Source: Falsiroseomonas sp050563545
GTDB taxonomy: Bacteria; Pseudomonadota; Alphaproteobacteria; Acetobacterales; Acetobacteraceae
NCBI RefSeq assembly: GCF_050563545.1
Contig: NZ_JBNXUM010000007.1
Span: 186,001 to 250,000, forward strand
DNA length: 64,000 bases
Direction: 5' to 3'
Shown piece after piece: positions 1 to 8,267 of the stretch; positions within the stretch are counted from its first letter, which is position 1, and each line of letters opens with the position of its first letter. Made by a program: the position numbers and the translations under genes. Below the pieces are notes generated by a model. It did no database searches and was not told the DNA's origin. It worked only from the letters and a program-made list of their open reading frames with translations.

Positions 1-1059
1 CTTCTCGTGCCGCTCGACCATTTCGACCGCTTCTACCTCTCGCAGCAGGACATCTACGGGCTTGCGGCGCTGGCGCCGATCGTGCGGCGCGCGGACCCCG
101 AGGTGATCCACCTGCACCACCCCCTGCTCTTCGGGCTTGAGGGGATCGACATGCTGCGCCGCGCCGCGCCGGGCGCGACGATGGTCGCGACGCTGCACGA
201 CTACTTCGCGCTCTGCGCGCGGGAGGGCCAGCTGCTGACGCCGGAGGGACGGCGCTGCACGGGCCCCTCGCCCGAGGGCTGCCGCCGCTGCTTCCCCGAC
301 CGCGCGCCGCTGGAGATCCGGCTGCGCGATCTCGCGATCCGCGACGCCTTCCGCGCCTTCGACCTGCTGGTCGCGCCGAGCCGCTTCCTGCGCGACCGCT
401 TCGTCGCCTCGGGCTGGGACGGCTCGCGCATCGTGGTGCTGCCCAACGCCGTGCCCGCGGAGCCGGCCGCGCCGCATCGCGCGGCGCCGAAGGGCGGGCG
501 GCGCGACCGCTTCGCGGTCTTCGGCAACGTCAACCGCTTCAAGGGCACGCTGGTGGCGCTGCGCGCCTCCGCCGCGCTGTCGCGTCAGGGCGTGGAGCAC
601 GGGCTTGCCGTCCATGGCGGCACGGCCTGGCAGACGGAGGCCTTCATGGCCGAATTCGCCGCGGCGCTGGAAGCGGCGCCTGCGGCGCGGCACCACGGCG
701 GCTACGCGCCGGAGGAGTTCGCGACGCGCATCGCCGCGGCCGACTGGGTCGTGGTGCCGTCCATCTGGTGGGAGAACGCGCCGCTGGTGATCCAGGAGGC
801 CTTCCGCCATCGCCGGCCCGTGATCTGCGGCGATGGCGGCGGCATGGCGGAGATGGTCGCGGACGGCGTGGACGGCCTGCATTTCCCGATCGGCGACGAG
901 GCGGGCCTGGCGGAGGCGATGCGCCGCGCGGTCGCGACGCCGCGGCTCTGGCAGCGGCTGGTCGCAGGCATCGGCGCGCCGCCGGACATGGATGCGGCCG
1001 CGCGGGCGCATCTCGGCCTCTACCGCGACCTCGCGGGCAATCGGAGGAGCGCGGCATGA
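1..1059 (+). CDS. Family 4 glycosyltransferase, 5' end cut by the window
   Basis: The frame is open from the first base, so the N-terminus lies outside the window and about 352 residues are visible. The protein has the look of a GT-B, GT4-type glycosyltransferase that adds a sugar from a nucleotide-sugar donor on the cytoplasmic side. Visible features are an acceptor-side half with HLHH and a Cys-rich stretch (CAREG to CRRCFP, near residues 70-95), a linker ending VLPNAVP, and a C-terminal donor half with WWENAPLVIQEA (the E-x7-E type motif, near 257) and GDGGGMAEMV. The stop overlaps the next start as ATGA, so it is co-translated with the following membrane-anchored protein. The donor and acceptor cannot be read from the sequence. 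Confidence 0.85.
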   Translation, partial: LLVPLDHFDRFYLSQQDIYGLAALAPIVRRADPEVIHLHHPLLFGLEGIDMLRRAAPGATMVATLHDYFALCAREGQLLTPEGRRCTGPSPEGCRRCFPDRAPLEIRLRDLAIRDAFRAFDLLVAPSRFLRDRFVASGWDGSRIVVLPNAVPAEPAAPHRAAPKGGRRDRFAVFGNVNRFKGTLVALRASAALSRQGVEHGLAVHGGTAWQTEAFMAEFAAALEAAPAARHHGGYAPEEFATRIAAADWVVVPSIWWENAPLVIQEAFRHRRPVICGDGGGMAEMVADGVDGLHFPIGDEAGLAEAMRRAVATPRLWQRLVAGIGAPPDMDAAARAHLGLYRDLAGNRRSAA

Positions 1060-1709
1060 GTGCGGCGCGCAGGAGCGAGACGCGGCGGCTGGCCGAGCTC
1101 GAGGGCCTGGTCGACAACGCGAACGAGCACCGGCTGTACGGCTGGGCCTGGAATTCCGCCGATCCCGCGGAGCCGCTGACGATCGAGCTTCGGCTGGCCG
1201 GCGAGGTCGTAGTCAGCGCGGCCGCCGACCGCATGCGGGAGGACCTGGCCAAGGCCGGCATCGGCGACGGGCGCCATGCCTTCGAGCTGCCGCTGCGGCC
1301 GGAATGGGCGCAGCGCCACCGCGACATGCAGGTGCTGGCCCGCGCCGCCGACGGCACGGAGATCCCGCTGCCGATCCGTGCGCGTCGCGTGGACATCGAT
1401 CCCACCGGCGCGCTCGCCCGCGTGCTCGAAGCCACTGCCGCCGCTCATCGCCAGCTGCGCGAGGACCTGCTGCGCGCGACGGAACGGCTGCCCGCCGACC
1501 TCGCCGACCGCCAGGCCGCGCTGGACGCGAGGCTCGAGACGCTGACGATCTGGCTGACCCGGATGGACGAGCGGCTGGCCGCGCTGGCCGGCCCGGCGGC
1601 GCCGCCGCGGCGCGGGGCCGATCCCTGGCAGGTCGCGCTCGGCGCCGTGCTGGCGGTGGTGGTGGTCGGCGCGGGCGTCGGCACGGCGATGCTGCTCGGC
1701 CTGGTCTGA
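1056..1709 (+). CDS. Small protein with a sugar-enzyme-associated beta domain and a C-terminal membrane anchor
   Basis: 217 residues, starting at the ATG that overlaps the previous stop (ATGA). Residues about 10-110 form a domain seen beside glycosyltransferases, recognisable by LYGWAWN, a following VELRL-like strand, DLAKAGIGDGRHAFE and a regular spacing of aromatics. The middle is a helical, probably coiled-coil region rich in Arg, Ala and Leu. The last 25 residues are a single hydrophobic helix (ALGAVLAVVVVGAG...), so the protein is probably tail-anchored. It precedes the exporter genes by 4 bases and so probably works with that machine. No enzymatic motif is visible and the exact role is unknown. 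Confidence 0.75.
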   Translation: MSAARRSETRRLAELEGLVDNANEHRLYGWAWNSADPAEPLTIELRLAGEVVVSAAADRMREDLAKAGIGDGRHAFELPLRPEWAQRHRDMQVLARAADGTEIPLPIRARRVDIDPTGALARVLEATAAAHRQLREDLLRATERLPADLADRQAALDARLETLTIWLTRMDERLAALAGPAAPPRRGADPWQVALGAVLAVVVVGAGVGTAMLLGLV

Positions 1710-1713
1710 GGCG

Positions 1714-3441
1714 ATGATGGCGGCGCAGCCTTCGGGCGCCATGGCGAGGCTGGGGCCCGAGATCGCGGCGGCGGTGAAGCTCGCCGCGCTGCTCGGCCTG
1801 ATAGGCGCGCTCGGCCCCTTCCTGCTCGTGCTGCTGAAGACGCAGGTCTATTCGCTGGTGCTGCCGACGGCGAGCATGGGCACGGCCTGGGGCCTGGCGA
1901 CGGGCTTCGCGATCGGCGCCGTCGCGGTGGTCGCGCTGGCGCAGCTGCGCGACCTCGCCCTCGTCGCGATCGGGAACCGGCTGGCGCGGCGGCTGGCCGT
2001 CCCCGCGCTGCTCGCGGCGTCGGAGCGGCGGGACGCCGACCCCGCCGCGACCACCGCCCAGGCGCTGCACGACATCGAGGAGGTGCGGCGCGGCGTGACC
2101 GGCACGCTCTGCGCCTTCGTGCTGGACGCGGTCCTGGTGCCGTCCTTCCTGCTGCTGCTGGCCTGGTTCCACTGGGCCTTCGCGCTGTTCGGGCTGGCCG
2201 CGGCGCTGCTCGCGCTCGGCCTCGGCGTGCTGGGCGACCGTCTGACGCGGCAGGCGCTGATCGCGTCCAACCAGGCCGCCGCGCAGGGGGCGCGGCTGGT
2301 GTCGGACGCCGTTCGCTGCGCCGAGGCAGTGGAGGCGCATGGCATGCTGCCGGCGCTGGTGCGGCGCTGGGCGGGCACGCTGGGGCTTGGGGCGGACCGG
2401 CTGCGCCGGGCGCAGGCCGGCGCGCGGCTGACCGATGCGGCGATGACGACGCTGCAGCGCCTCGCCGGCAGCGGCGCGATGGTGGTCGGCGCGCTGGTCG
2501 TGCTGCAGGGATCGGACATCGGCTACGGCATCATCGCGGGATCGCTCCTGACGGGGCAGCTGATGGCGCCCTTCGCGCATGCCGGCGGATCGCTCGACGA
2601 GGCCGCGGCGGCGCGCGCGGCCTGGGCGCGGCTGGACGCGCTGCTGCGCGCCGCGGACGCCGCCCCCCCGCGCGAGGCGCGCGACTACCCCTGTCCGGAG
2701 GGGCGGCTTTCGGTGGAGCGCGTGACGCTGGTCCATCCCGGCAGCGGCCGCGCGCTTCTGCGCGACGTCAGCCTGGAGGTCGCGCCGGGCGAGGTGGTGG
2801 CGCTCGCCGGCCCGCCGGGCACGGGTAAGTCCACGCTCCTGCGCGTGATCCTCGGCGTGCAGGGGGCGACGGCGGGGGCCGTCTACCTCGACGGCCACGC
2901 CACCGCGCACTGGGAACGCGGCAGCCTGGCGCGCTTCGTCGGCTATCTCCCGCAGGATCCGGTGCTGCCGGCGGCCTCCGTCGCCTCGGTCATCGCGCGG
3001 CTCGATCCGAGGCCGGACATGGCGGCGGTGCTGCGCGCGGCGCGGCTTGCTGATGCCGAGCAGCTCGTGGCAGGGCTGCCGCATGGCTTCGCGACGCGGC
3101 TGGACGGGACGCTGCGGCTGTCCATGGGCCAGCGCCAGCGCATCGCGCTTGCCCGCGCGGTGTTCGGCGGCCCGCGGCTGGTGCTGCTGGACGAGCCTTC
3201 CGCCTGGCTGGACGAGGCGGGCGAGGCGGCGGTGGCGCGGATGATCGCGGCGCTGTCGGCGGCCGGCACGGCGGTGATCTTCGCCTCCCACCGGGAGGCG
3301 CTGGTGGCGCAGGCGATGCGCCGGCTCACGCTGAAGGAAGCGGGCTGGGCGCTGGCCGCGCTTCCGTCGCGGACCCTGCCGGTGCCGCTGCCCGCGCTGG
3401 CCGCGGCAAGGGCGCCGGCGCGGCTGCTGGGCGCGGCATGA
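1714..3441 (+). CDS. ABC exporter half-transporter, type I secretion (PrtD/HlyB-like), first subunit
   Basis: 575 residues with an N-terminal membrane domain (hydrophobic segments near 15-40, 50-75, 130-175 and 245-275) and a C-terminal nucleotide-binding domain. Walker A is GPPGTGKST (about 367), the Q-loop is LPQD, the signature is LSMGQRQR (a variant of LSGGQ, about 468), Walker B is VLLDEPS (about 490), and the switch His is in FASHRE. All catalytic elements are present, so ATPase activity is expected. There is no C39 peptidase domain, so it is of the type that exports C-terminally tagged substrates. The stop overlaps the second ABC gene by ATGA. Two different half-transporters in a row suggest a heterodimer in the inner membrane. 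Confidence 0.88.
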   Translation: MMAAQPSGAMARLGPEIAAAVKLAALLGLIGALGPFLLVLLKTQVYSLVLPTASMGTAWGLATGFAIGAVAVVALAQLRDLALVAIGNRLARRLAVPALLAASERRDADPAATTAQALHDIEEVRRGVTGTLCAFVLDAVLVPSFLLLLAWFHWAFALFGLAAALLALGLGVLGDRLTRQALIASNQAAAQGARLVSDAVRCAEAVEAHGMLPALVRRWAGTLGLGADRLRRAQAGARLTDAAMTTLQRLAGSGAMVVGALVVLQGSDIGYGIIAGSLLTGQLMAPFAHAGGSLDEAAAARAAWARLDALLRAADAAPPREARDYPCPEGRLSVERVTLVHPGSGRALLRDVSLEVAPGEVVALAGPPGTGKSTLLRVILGVQGATAGAVYLDGHATAHWERGSLARFVGYLPQDPVLPAASVASVIARLDPRPDMAAVLRAARLADAEQLVAGLPHGFATRLDGTLRLSMGQRQRIALARAVFGGPRLVLLDEPSAWLDEAGEAAVARMIAALSAAGTAVIFASHREALVAQAMRRLTLKEAGWALAALPSRTLPVPLPALAAARAPARLLGAA

Positions 3442-5120
3442 GCGCGGCGCTGCGGCTCCCCGCCCCGGCGCCGGCGGCGCGTCCCGCGCTGCGCGGCCGC
3501 GCGGAGCTGTGGATCGGCTTCGCGACCTGCGTCGCGCTGTCGGTCGCGGCGCAGGGCGCGGTGCTGGTGACCCCGCTGCTGACGATGCATGTCTTCGACG
3601 GCGTGCTGGAGTCCCGCAGCTATTCGACGCTGGTGGTGCTGGCGATCGCCTTCGCCGTCGCGCTGCTGCTGTCGGGCCTGCTGCGGGAGTTGCGCGCGGC
3701 GCTGCTGGCCGGCATTGCGGAGCGCGTCGGGCGCCGGCTGCAGCTGCGCGCGCTGACCGCCTCGGTCCGGGTAGCGCTGGGCGGCGAGGGGCATCGCCCG
3801 GCGCTCGCGCTGCAGGACGTCGCGGAGATGCGGCGGCTGCTCGGCGGGACGATGCTGCCGGACCTGCTGGACCTGATGTCGATCCCCGTCGCGCTGGGCT
3901 TCCTGTGGCTGCTGCATCCGCTGTTCTTCGAGGTCGCACTCTGCGCGCTGGTGGCCAAGGCAGGGATTGCGGTGGCGGCGGACCGCGCGACGCGGGTCAC
4001 GATCGCGGAGGCGACCGGTGCCACGGCGGCGGCGGCGTCCGGCCTGTCGGCCGCGCTGCGGCAGCCCGAGGCCGTGCGCGGGCTCGGCATGATGCCGGCG
4101 GTGCTGCGGGGCTGGCTGCCGGGCTGGCTGGCGGCGCTGGACCGGCAGGACCGCGCGCAGCGCCGCGCGCGGGCGTTGCAGGGGCTGCTGATGCTCGCGG
4201 ATTTCGCGCAGCAGATGGCGATCGTGACGGCTGGCGCGTGGCTGCTGATCGGGCAGGCGACCTCGCCCGGCGCGATGCTGGCGGCGACGACGATGGTCGG
4301 CTTCGCGACCAATCCCGTCGTCGCGCTGGTCGCGCGCTGGCGGGATTGGGCCTATGGGCTGCTGGCCTGGCGGCGGCTGCGCGCGCTGGCCGCGTCCGGG
4401 GAGGCACCCGCGCCGGCGCCGCGCGACGCCTCGGCGCCGGACGGGCTGGTGATCGAGGACGTGACGGTGCGCGTGCCGGCCGCGGGGCGCGATCTCGTGC
4501 GGAACCTGTCGATGCGCATCGCGCCCGGCGAGGTCTGGGCGGTGCTCGGACCGAACGGCATCGGCAAGACGAGCCTGCTGCGCGCAGTGCTGGGGCTGGC
4601 GGCGCCGGCGACGGGGCGGGTGCTGCTGGACGGGCAGGACACGCATCGCGCGGACCGAGGCGTGCTGGGCCCGCGCATCGGCTATCTCGCGCAGGAGCCG
4701 CTGCTGCTGCAGGGCAGCGTGATGGACAATATCGGCCGCTTCGCCGAGGCGACGCCGGAAGCGGCGGTCGCCGCGGCGCGACGCGCCGGCGCGCATGACG
4801 CGATCGGACGGCTGGCGCGCGGCTACGAGACGCAGGCCGGCGCGGGCACCGGGCTGTCGGGCGGGCAGCAGCGGCTGGTCGCGCTGTCGCGCGCGCTGCT
4901 CGGCAGCCCGCGGCTGCTGGTGCTGGACGAGCCCGAGGCCGCGCTCGACGCCGCGGCGCGGGAAGGGCTGCACCGCGGCGTGTCGGAAGCGGCGCGCGGC
5001 GGCGCGGTGGTGCTGCTGGTCACGCATGACGCGCGGCCCTGGACGGGCAGGCTGGACGGCACGCTGCGGCTGACGCGCGAGGGCGGCTGGACCGTCGAAC
5101 GGATGGAAAGGGCGGCATGA
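3438..5120 (+). CDS. ABC exporter half-transporter, type I secretion, second subunit
   Basis: 560 residues, starting in an ATGA overlap with the previous ABC gene. The N-terminal half is a six-helix exporter membrane domain. The C-terminal half has Walker A GPNGIGKTS (about 371), Q-loop AQEP, signature LSGGQQR (about 472), Walker B LVLDEPE (about 494) and the switch His in VTHDA. It differs clearly in sequence from its neighbour, so this is a paralogous pair rather than a recent duplication. It probably pairs with the first subunit and with the HlyD-like adaptor downstream to move a substrate across both membranes. No cargo with RTX repeats was seen in the window, so the substrate is unknown. 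Confidence 0.88.
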   Translation: MSAALRLPAPAPAARPALRGRAELWIGFATCVALSVAAQGAVLVTPLLTMHVFDGVLESRSYSTLVVLAIAFAVALLLSGLLRELRAALLAGIAERVGRRLQLRALTASVRVALGGEGHRPALALQDVAEMRRLLGGTMLPDLLDLMSIPVALGFLWLLHPLFFEVALCALVAKAGIAVAADRATRVTIAEATGATAAAASGLSAALRQPEAVRGLGMMPAVLRGWLPGWLAALDRQDRAQRRARALQGLLMLADFAQQMAIVTAGAWLLIGQATSPGAMLAATTMVGFATNPVVALVARWRDWAYGLLAWRRLRALAASGEAPAPAPRDASAPDGLVIEDVTVRVPAAGRDLVRNLSMRIAPGEVWAVLGPNGIGKTSLLRAVLGLAAPATGRVLLDGQDTHRADRGVLGPRIGYLAQEPLLLQGSVMDNIGRFAEATPEAAVAAARRAGAHDAIGRLARGYETQAGAGTGLSGGQQRLVALSRALLGSPRLLVLDEPEAALDAAAREGLHRGVSEAARGGAVVLLVTHDARPWTGRLDGTLRLTREGGWTVERMERAA

Positions 5121-6448
5121 TGCAGGTGGCCGATGCGCTGGAGGCGGAGATGGACGCGGTCCTGCCGCCGCCCTCGCTGCGGCGCCTGGTGCTGGCCTCG
5201 GCGGCGGTGCTCGTGATCGGCGTCGGCGGGCTGGTGGGCTGGGCAGCGGCGACGACGCTGGAGCGCGCGGTGATCGGCAACGGGACGCTGATCGCCGAGG
5301 GCAAGCGCAAGACGGTGACGCTGCTGGAGCCCGGCATCCTGCGCGAATTGCTGGTGCGGGAGGGCGAGCGCGTGGCCGCCGGCCAGCCGCTGCTGCGGCT
5401 CGACATCACCCAGGCGGAGGCGGCGGCGCAGCAGGCGCAGGCGCTGTTCTGGGGCCAGACGGTGCGCGCGGCGCGGCTGACGGCGGAACAGGCGGACCAG
5501 CGCGGCTTCGCCCCGCTCGCCGGCGCGCTGGCGGCGGCGGCGCAGAACGCCTCGATCGGCAGCGTGATGGAGGCCGAGCGGCGGCTGTTCGGCGCGCGCT
5601 GGGCGGCCTTCGACGGCGCCACGGGCGTGCAGCGCACGCGCATCGCGCAGTACCAGCAGCAGGTCGCCGCCCTGCAGGCGCAGCAGGTCTCCGCCGCGAC
5701 GCGCCTGCGTGCGATCCGCGAGGAACTGGCGGGGGTGACCCAGCTGCTCGCGCGCGGCTTCGCGACGCGCACCCGGCAATGGGAGCTGCAGCGCGCAGAG
5801 GCCGAGCTGCTCGGCAATCTCGGCCAGCTCGAGGCGCAGGAGGCGCAGACGCGCGAGCAGATTGCGCAATCCGAGGCCGAGCTCGCCGGCATCGCGCTGA
5901 ACCGCCAGCAGGACATCGCGCGCGACCTTCAGGAAGCCCAGGCCGCCATCGCGGATGCCGAGCAGCGGCTGCGCGGTGCGATGGACGTGTTGACGCGGCG
6001 CGAGGTGACCGCGCCGGAAGCCGGGACGGTCACCGACATCAAGTACTTCACCCCGGGCAGCAGCATCGCCGCGGGGATGCCGGTGCTGGACATCGTGCCG
6101 CTGGACGACCGCCTGGTGGCGGAGACCCGCATCGCGGTGACGGACACCGAGATGGTGCATGTCGGCGGGCGCGCGCGGCTGCGGCTCAGCGCCTATCGCA
6201 CCAACGACGTGCCGCTGCTGGAGGCCGAGGTGATCTACGTCTCGGCCGACCGGCAGACGGATGCGCAGAACAACGCCTTCTTCCTGGCGCGCCTGCAGAT
6301 CGACCCGGGCTCGCTCGATCGCCAGCAGGGGCTGGCCCTGGCGCCGGGGATGCCGGTGGAAGCCTTCCTGCTCGGCGAGAAGCGGACGGCGCTGGACTAC
6401 GTGTTGCGGCCGATTACCGACGGGCTGCGGCGGTCACTGCGAGACTAG
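5117..6448 (+). CDS. HlyD-family membrane fusion protein of type I secretion
   Basis: 443 residues, starting in an ATGA overlap with the second ABC gene. One membrane helix near residues 24-48 follows a short cytoplasmic tail. Then come a lipoyl/barrel half-motif (LLVREGERVAAGQPLLRLD), a long Ala/Gln/Glu-rich coiled-coil hairpin (about 95-290), the second half-motif (VTAPEAGTVTDIKYFTPGS) and a C-terminal beta domain (GMPVEAFL). This is the periplasmic adaptor that links the ABC pair to a TolC-like outer-membrane channel. No TolC gene is present here. It is the last gene of the run that begins upstream of the window, and it is followed by a 131-base non-coding gap. Confidence 0.9.
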   Translation: MMQVADALEAEMDAVLPPPSLRRLVLASAAVLVIGVGGLVGWAAATTLERAVIGNGTLIAEGKRKTVTLLEPGILRELLVREGERVAAGQPLLRLDITQAEAAAQQAQALFWGQTVRAARLTAEQADQRGFAPLAGALAAAAQNASIGSVMEAERRLFGARWAAFDGATGVQRTRIAQYQQQVAALQAQQVSAATRLRAIREELAGVTQLLARGFATRTRQWELQRAEAELLGNLGQLEAQEAQTREQIAQSEAELAGIALNRQQDIARDLQEAQAAIADAEQRLRGAMDVLTRREVTAPEAGTVTDIKYFTPGSSIAAGMPVLDIVPLDDRLVAETRIAVTDTEMVHVGGRARLRLSAYRTNDVPLLEAEVIYVSADRQTDAQNNAFFLARLQIDPGSLDRQQGLALAPGMPVEAFLLGEKRTALDYVLRPITDGLRRSLRD

Positions 6449-6535
6449 GGCGAGGTTCAAGACATTTGAGTAGGTTGTTGCACAAAACTCGATAGCGCAC
6501 CGCGGCGATCATGCCCGATTTCCCCTTGATCGCGA

Positions 6536-6558
6536 TTGTATTCGGCCCAAGAATACAA
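6536..6558. promoter_or_regulatory. Inverted repeat upstream of the rhamnose genes
   Basis: TTGTATTC and GAATACAA form a perfect 8-base inverted repeat around a 7-base spacer, ending 21 bases before the rmlC start. The surrounding 100 bases are markedly AT-richer than the genes on either side. It may be an operator or a promoter-proximal hairpin. There is no T-run after it, so a terminator is less likely. Confidence 0.4.
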
Positions 6559-6579
6559 CCATTGCTTGTGGAGCCGGCC

Positions 6580-7200
6580 ATGTCCCTCGCCTATGCAACC
6601 GACGGACCCAGCGCCCCACCGCGGCTGCGCCGGGCGGGCAATGCGACGGCCTGGACCTTCCCCGACATGCAGGGGCCTCTGCTGGTGGAGGTCCGGCGGT
6701 TCGGCGATCCGCGCGGCGCCTTCGCCGAGACCTACAGCCGGCGCGACTTCGCCGCGCTCGGCATTGCGGAGGAGTTCGTGCAGGACAACTGGTCGCGCTC
6801 CGACCCCGTCGGCACGCTGCGCGGGCTGCATTTCCAGCGCCCGCCGCATGCGCAGGCGAAGCTGGTGCGCGTGCTGCGCGGCGCGATCCTGGACGTCGCG
6901 GTGGATCTCCGCCGTTCCTCTCCCACCTACGCCCAGCACGTCACGGTGACGCTGGAGGAAGGCGACGGGCGCATGCTGTACGTGCCTGCGGGGTTCGCCC
7001 ATGGCTTCTGCACGCTGCGCCCGGGCACCGAGGTCGCGTACAAGGTCGACGATTGCTACGCGCCGGAATGCGATGGCGGCGTCGCCTGGGACGATCCGGA
7101 CATCGGCATCGACTGGCCCGTGGGTCAAGCCAGCGTCGTGCTGTCGGAGAAGGATGCGCGGCTGCCGCGCCTGGCCGACCTGCCGAGGATCTTCGCGTGA
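6580..7200 (+). CDS. rmlC: dTDP-4-dehydrorhamnose 3,5-epimerase
   Basis: 206 residues. It carries out the third step of dTDP-L-rhamnose synthesis, epimerising dTDP-4-keto-6-deoxyglucose at C3 and C5. RmlC landmarks are all visible: FGDPRGAFAET, QDNWSRSDPVGTLRGLHFQ with the catalytic His, KLVRVLRGAILDVAVDLR, and YVPAGFAHGFCTL. I chose the ATG at 6580, preceded by GGAG seven bases upstream. An in-frame ATG at 6511 would add 23 residues unlike the family and would cover the inverted repeat. The end overlaps the rmlB start by four bases (GTGA). It is the first gene of the rmlC-rmlB-rmlDA run. Confidence 0.93.
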   Translation: MSLAYATDGPSAPPRLRRAGNATAWTFPDMQGPLLVEVRRFGDPRGAFAETYSRRDFAALGIAEEFVQDNWSRSDPVGTLRGLHFQRPPHAQAKLVRVLRGAILDVAVDLRRSSPTYAQHVTVTLEEGDGRMLYVPAGFAHGFCTLRPGTEVAYKVDDCYAPECDGGVAWDDPDIGIDWPVGQASVVLSEKDARLPRLADLPRIFA

Positions 7201-8267
7201 GGCGCGTGCTCGTCACCGGCGGCGCCGGCTTCATCGGATCGGCGCTGGTGCGCCACCTCGTGCTCGACCTCGGCACGGAGGTCCTGGTGGTGGACAAGCT
7301 GACCTATGCCGGCGACCGGCGCAGCTTGCGGGACTGCGAGGGCAGGCCGGGCTTCGGCTTCATGCAGGCCGACATCACCGATCTCGAGGCGATGCAGGTC
7401 GCGATGGAAGGCTTCCGTCCGGACGCGGTCGCGCATCTCGCGGCCGAGAGCCATGTGGACCGCTCCATCACCGGCGCCTCGGCCTTCGTGCAGGCCAATG
7501 TGGTCGGCAGCTTCGCCATGCTGGAAGCCGCGCGCGGCTACTGGGCGGGGCTGGCCGGGGCCGCGAAGGACGAATTCCGCTTCCTGCATGTCTCCACGGA
7601 CGAGGTGTACGGCAGCCTTGGCGAGGATGGGCTCTTCACCGAGGCCACGCCCTACGACCCGCGCTCGCCCTATTCCGCCACGAAGGCGGCGTCGGATCAT
7701 TTGGCGCGCGCCTGGTTCCACACCTACGGCCTGCCCACGGTCGTCACGAACTGCTCCAACAACTACGGGCCGCATCACTTCCCGGAAAAGCTCATCCCGC
7801 TGACCATCCTGAACGCGCTGGAGGGCAAGCCGCTGCCGGTCTACGGCGACGGCCGCAACATCAGGGACTGGCTCTATGTCGAGGACCACGCCCGCGCGCT
7901 GGCGACCGTGCTGCGCGGCGGCGTTCCCGGCGAGACCTACAACATCGGTGGCAACAGCGAACGGCGGAACATCGACGTCGTGCACGCGATCTGCGACGCG
8001 CTGGACCGCCAGGCGCCGGGCGCGCGGTCGCGCCGTTCGCTGATCACCTTCGTCGCGGACCGCCCGGGCCATGACCGGCGCTACGCGATCGACGCGACGA
8101 AGATCAGGAACGAGCTGGGCTGGACGCCGGCCGAGAGCTTCGAGAGCGGGCTCGGCAGGACCGTCGCCTGGTACCTCGAGAACGAGTGGTGGTGGCGGCC
8201 GCTGCGCGACCAGCGCTACGCCGGCGAGCGGCTCGGCCTGCCCGGCGGCCGCAAGGACGCGGCGTGA
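7197..8267 (+). CDS. rmlB: dTDP-glucose 4,6-dehydratase
   Basis: 356 residues from a GTG start that overlaps the rmlC stop (GTGA). It converts dTDP-glucose to dTDP-4-keto-6-deoxyglucose with bound NAD. It is an extended SDR: the nucleotide-binding motif GGAGFIGS lies at residues 8-15, followed by HLAAESHVDRS, the STDEVYG motif with the catalytic Asp/Glu, the YSATKAASD motif with the catalytic Tyr and Lys, and NNYGPHHFPEKLIPL. Length and motif order are those of ordinary RmlB. The stop overlaps the next ATG by one base, so the three rml genes are translationally coupled. Confidence 0.95.
   Translation: MRRVLVTGGAGFIGSALVRHLVLDLGTEVLVVDKLTYAGDRRSLRDCEGRPGFGFMQADITDLEAMQVAMEGFRPDAVAHLAAESHVDRSITGASAFVQANVVGSFAMLEAARGYWAGLAGAAKDEFRFLHVSTDEVYGSLGEDGLFTEATPYDPRSPYSATKAASDHLARAWFHTYGLPTVVTNCSNNYGPHHFPEKLIPLTILNALEGKPLPVYGDGRNIRDWLYVEDHARALATVLRGGVPGETYNIGGNSERRNIDVVHAICDALDRQAPGARSRRSLITFVADRPGHDRRYAIDATKIRNELGWTPAESFESGLGRTVAWYLENEWWWRPLRDQRYAGERLGLPGGRKDAA

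Noticed and set aside
1213..3939. A 908-codon open frame on the minus strand opposite the exporter genes
   Set aside because: It is a shadow of high-GC coding on the other strand. Its translation is Arg/Pro/Ala-rich and low-complexity, while the plus strand has full ABC motifs.
6511..6579. Longer start for rmlC at 6511
   Set aside because: It adds 23 residues unlike RmlC, lacks a good ribosome-binding site, and covers the inverted repeat. The ATG at 6580 fits better.
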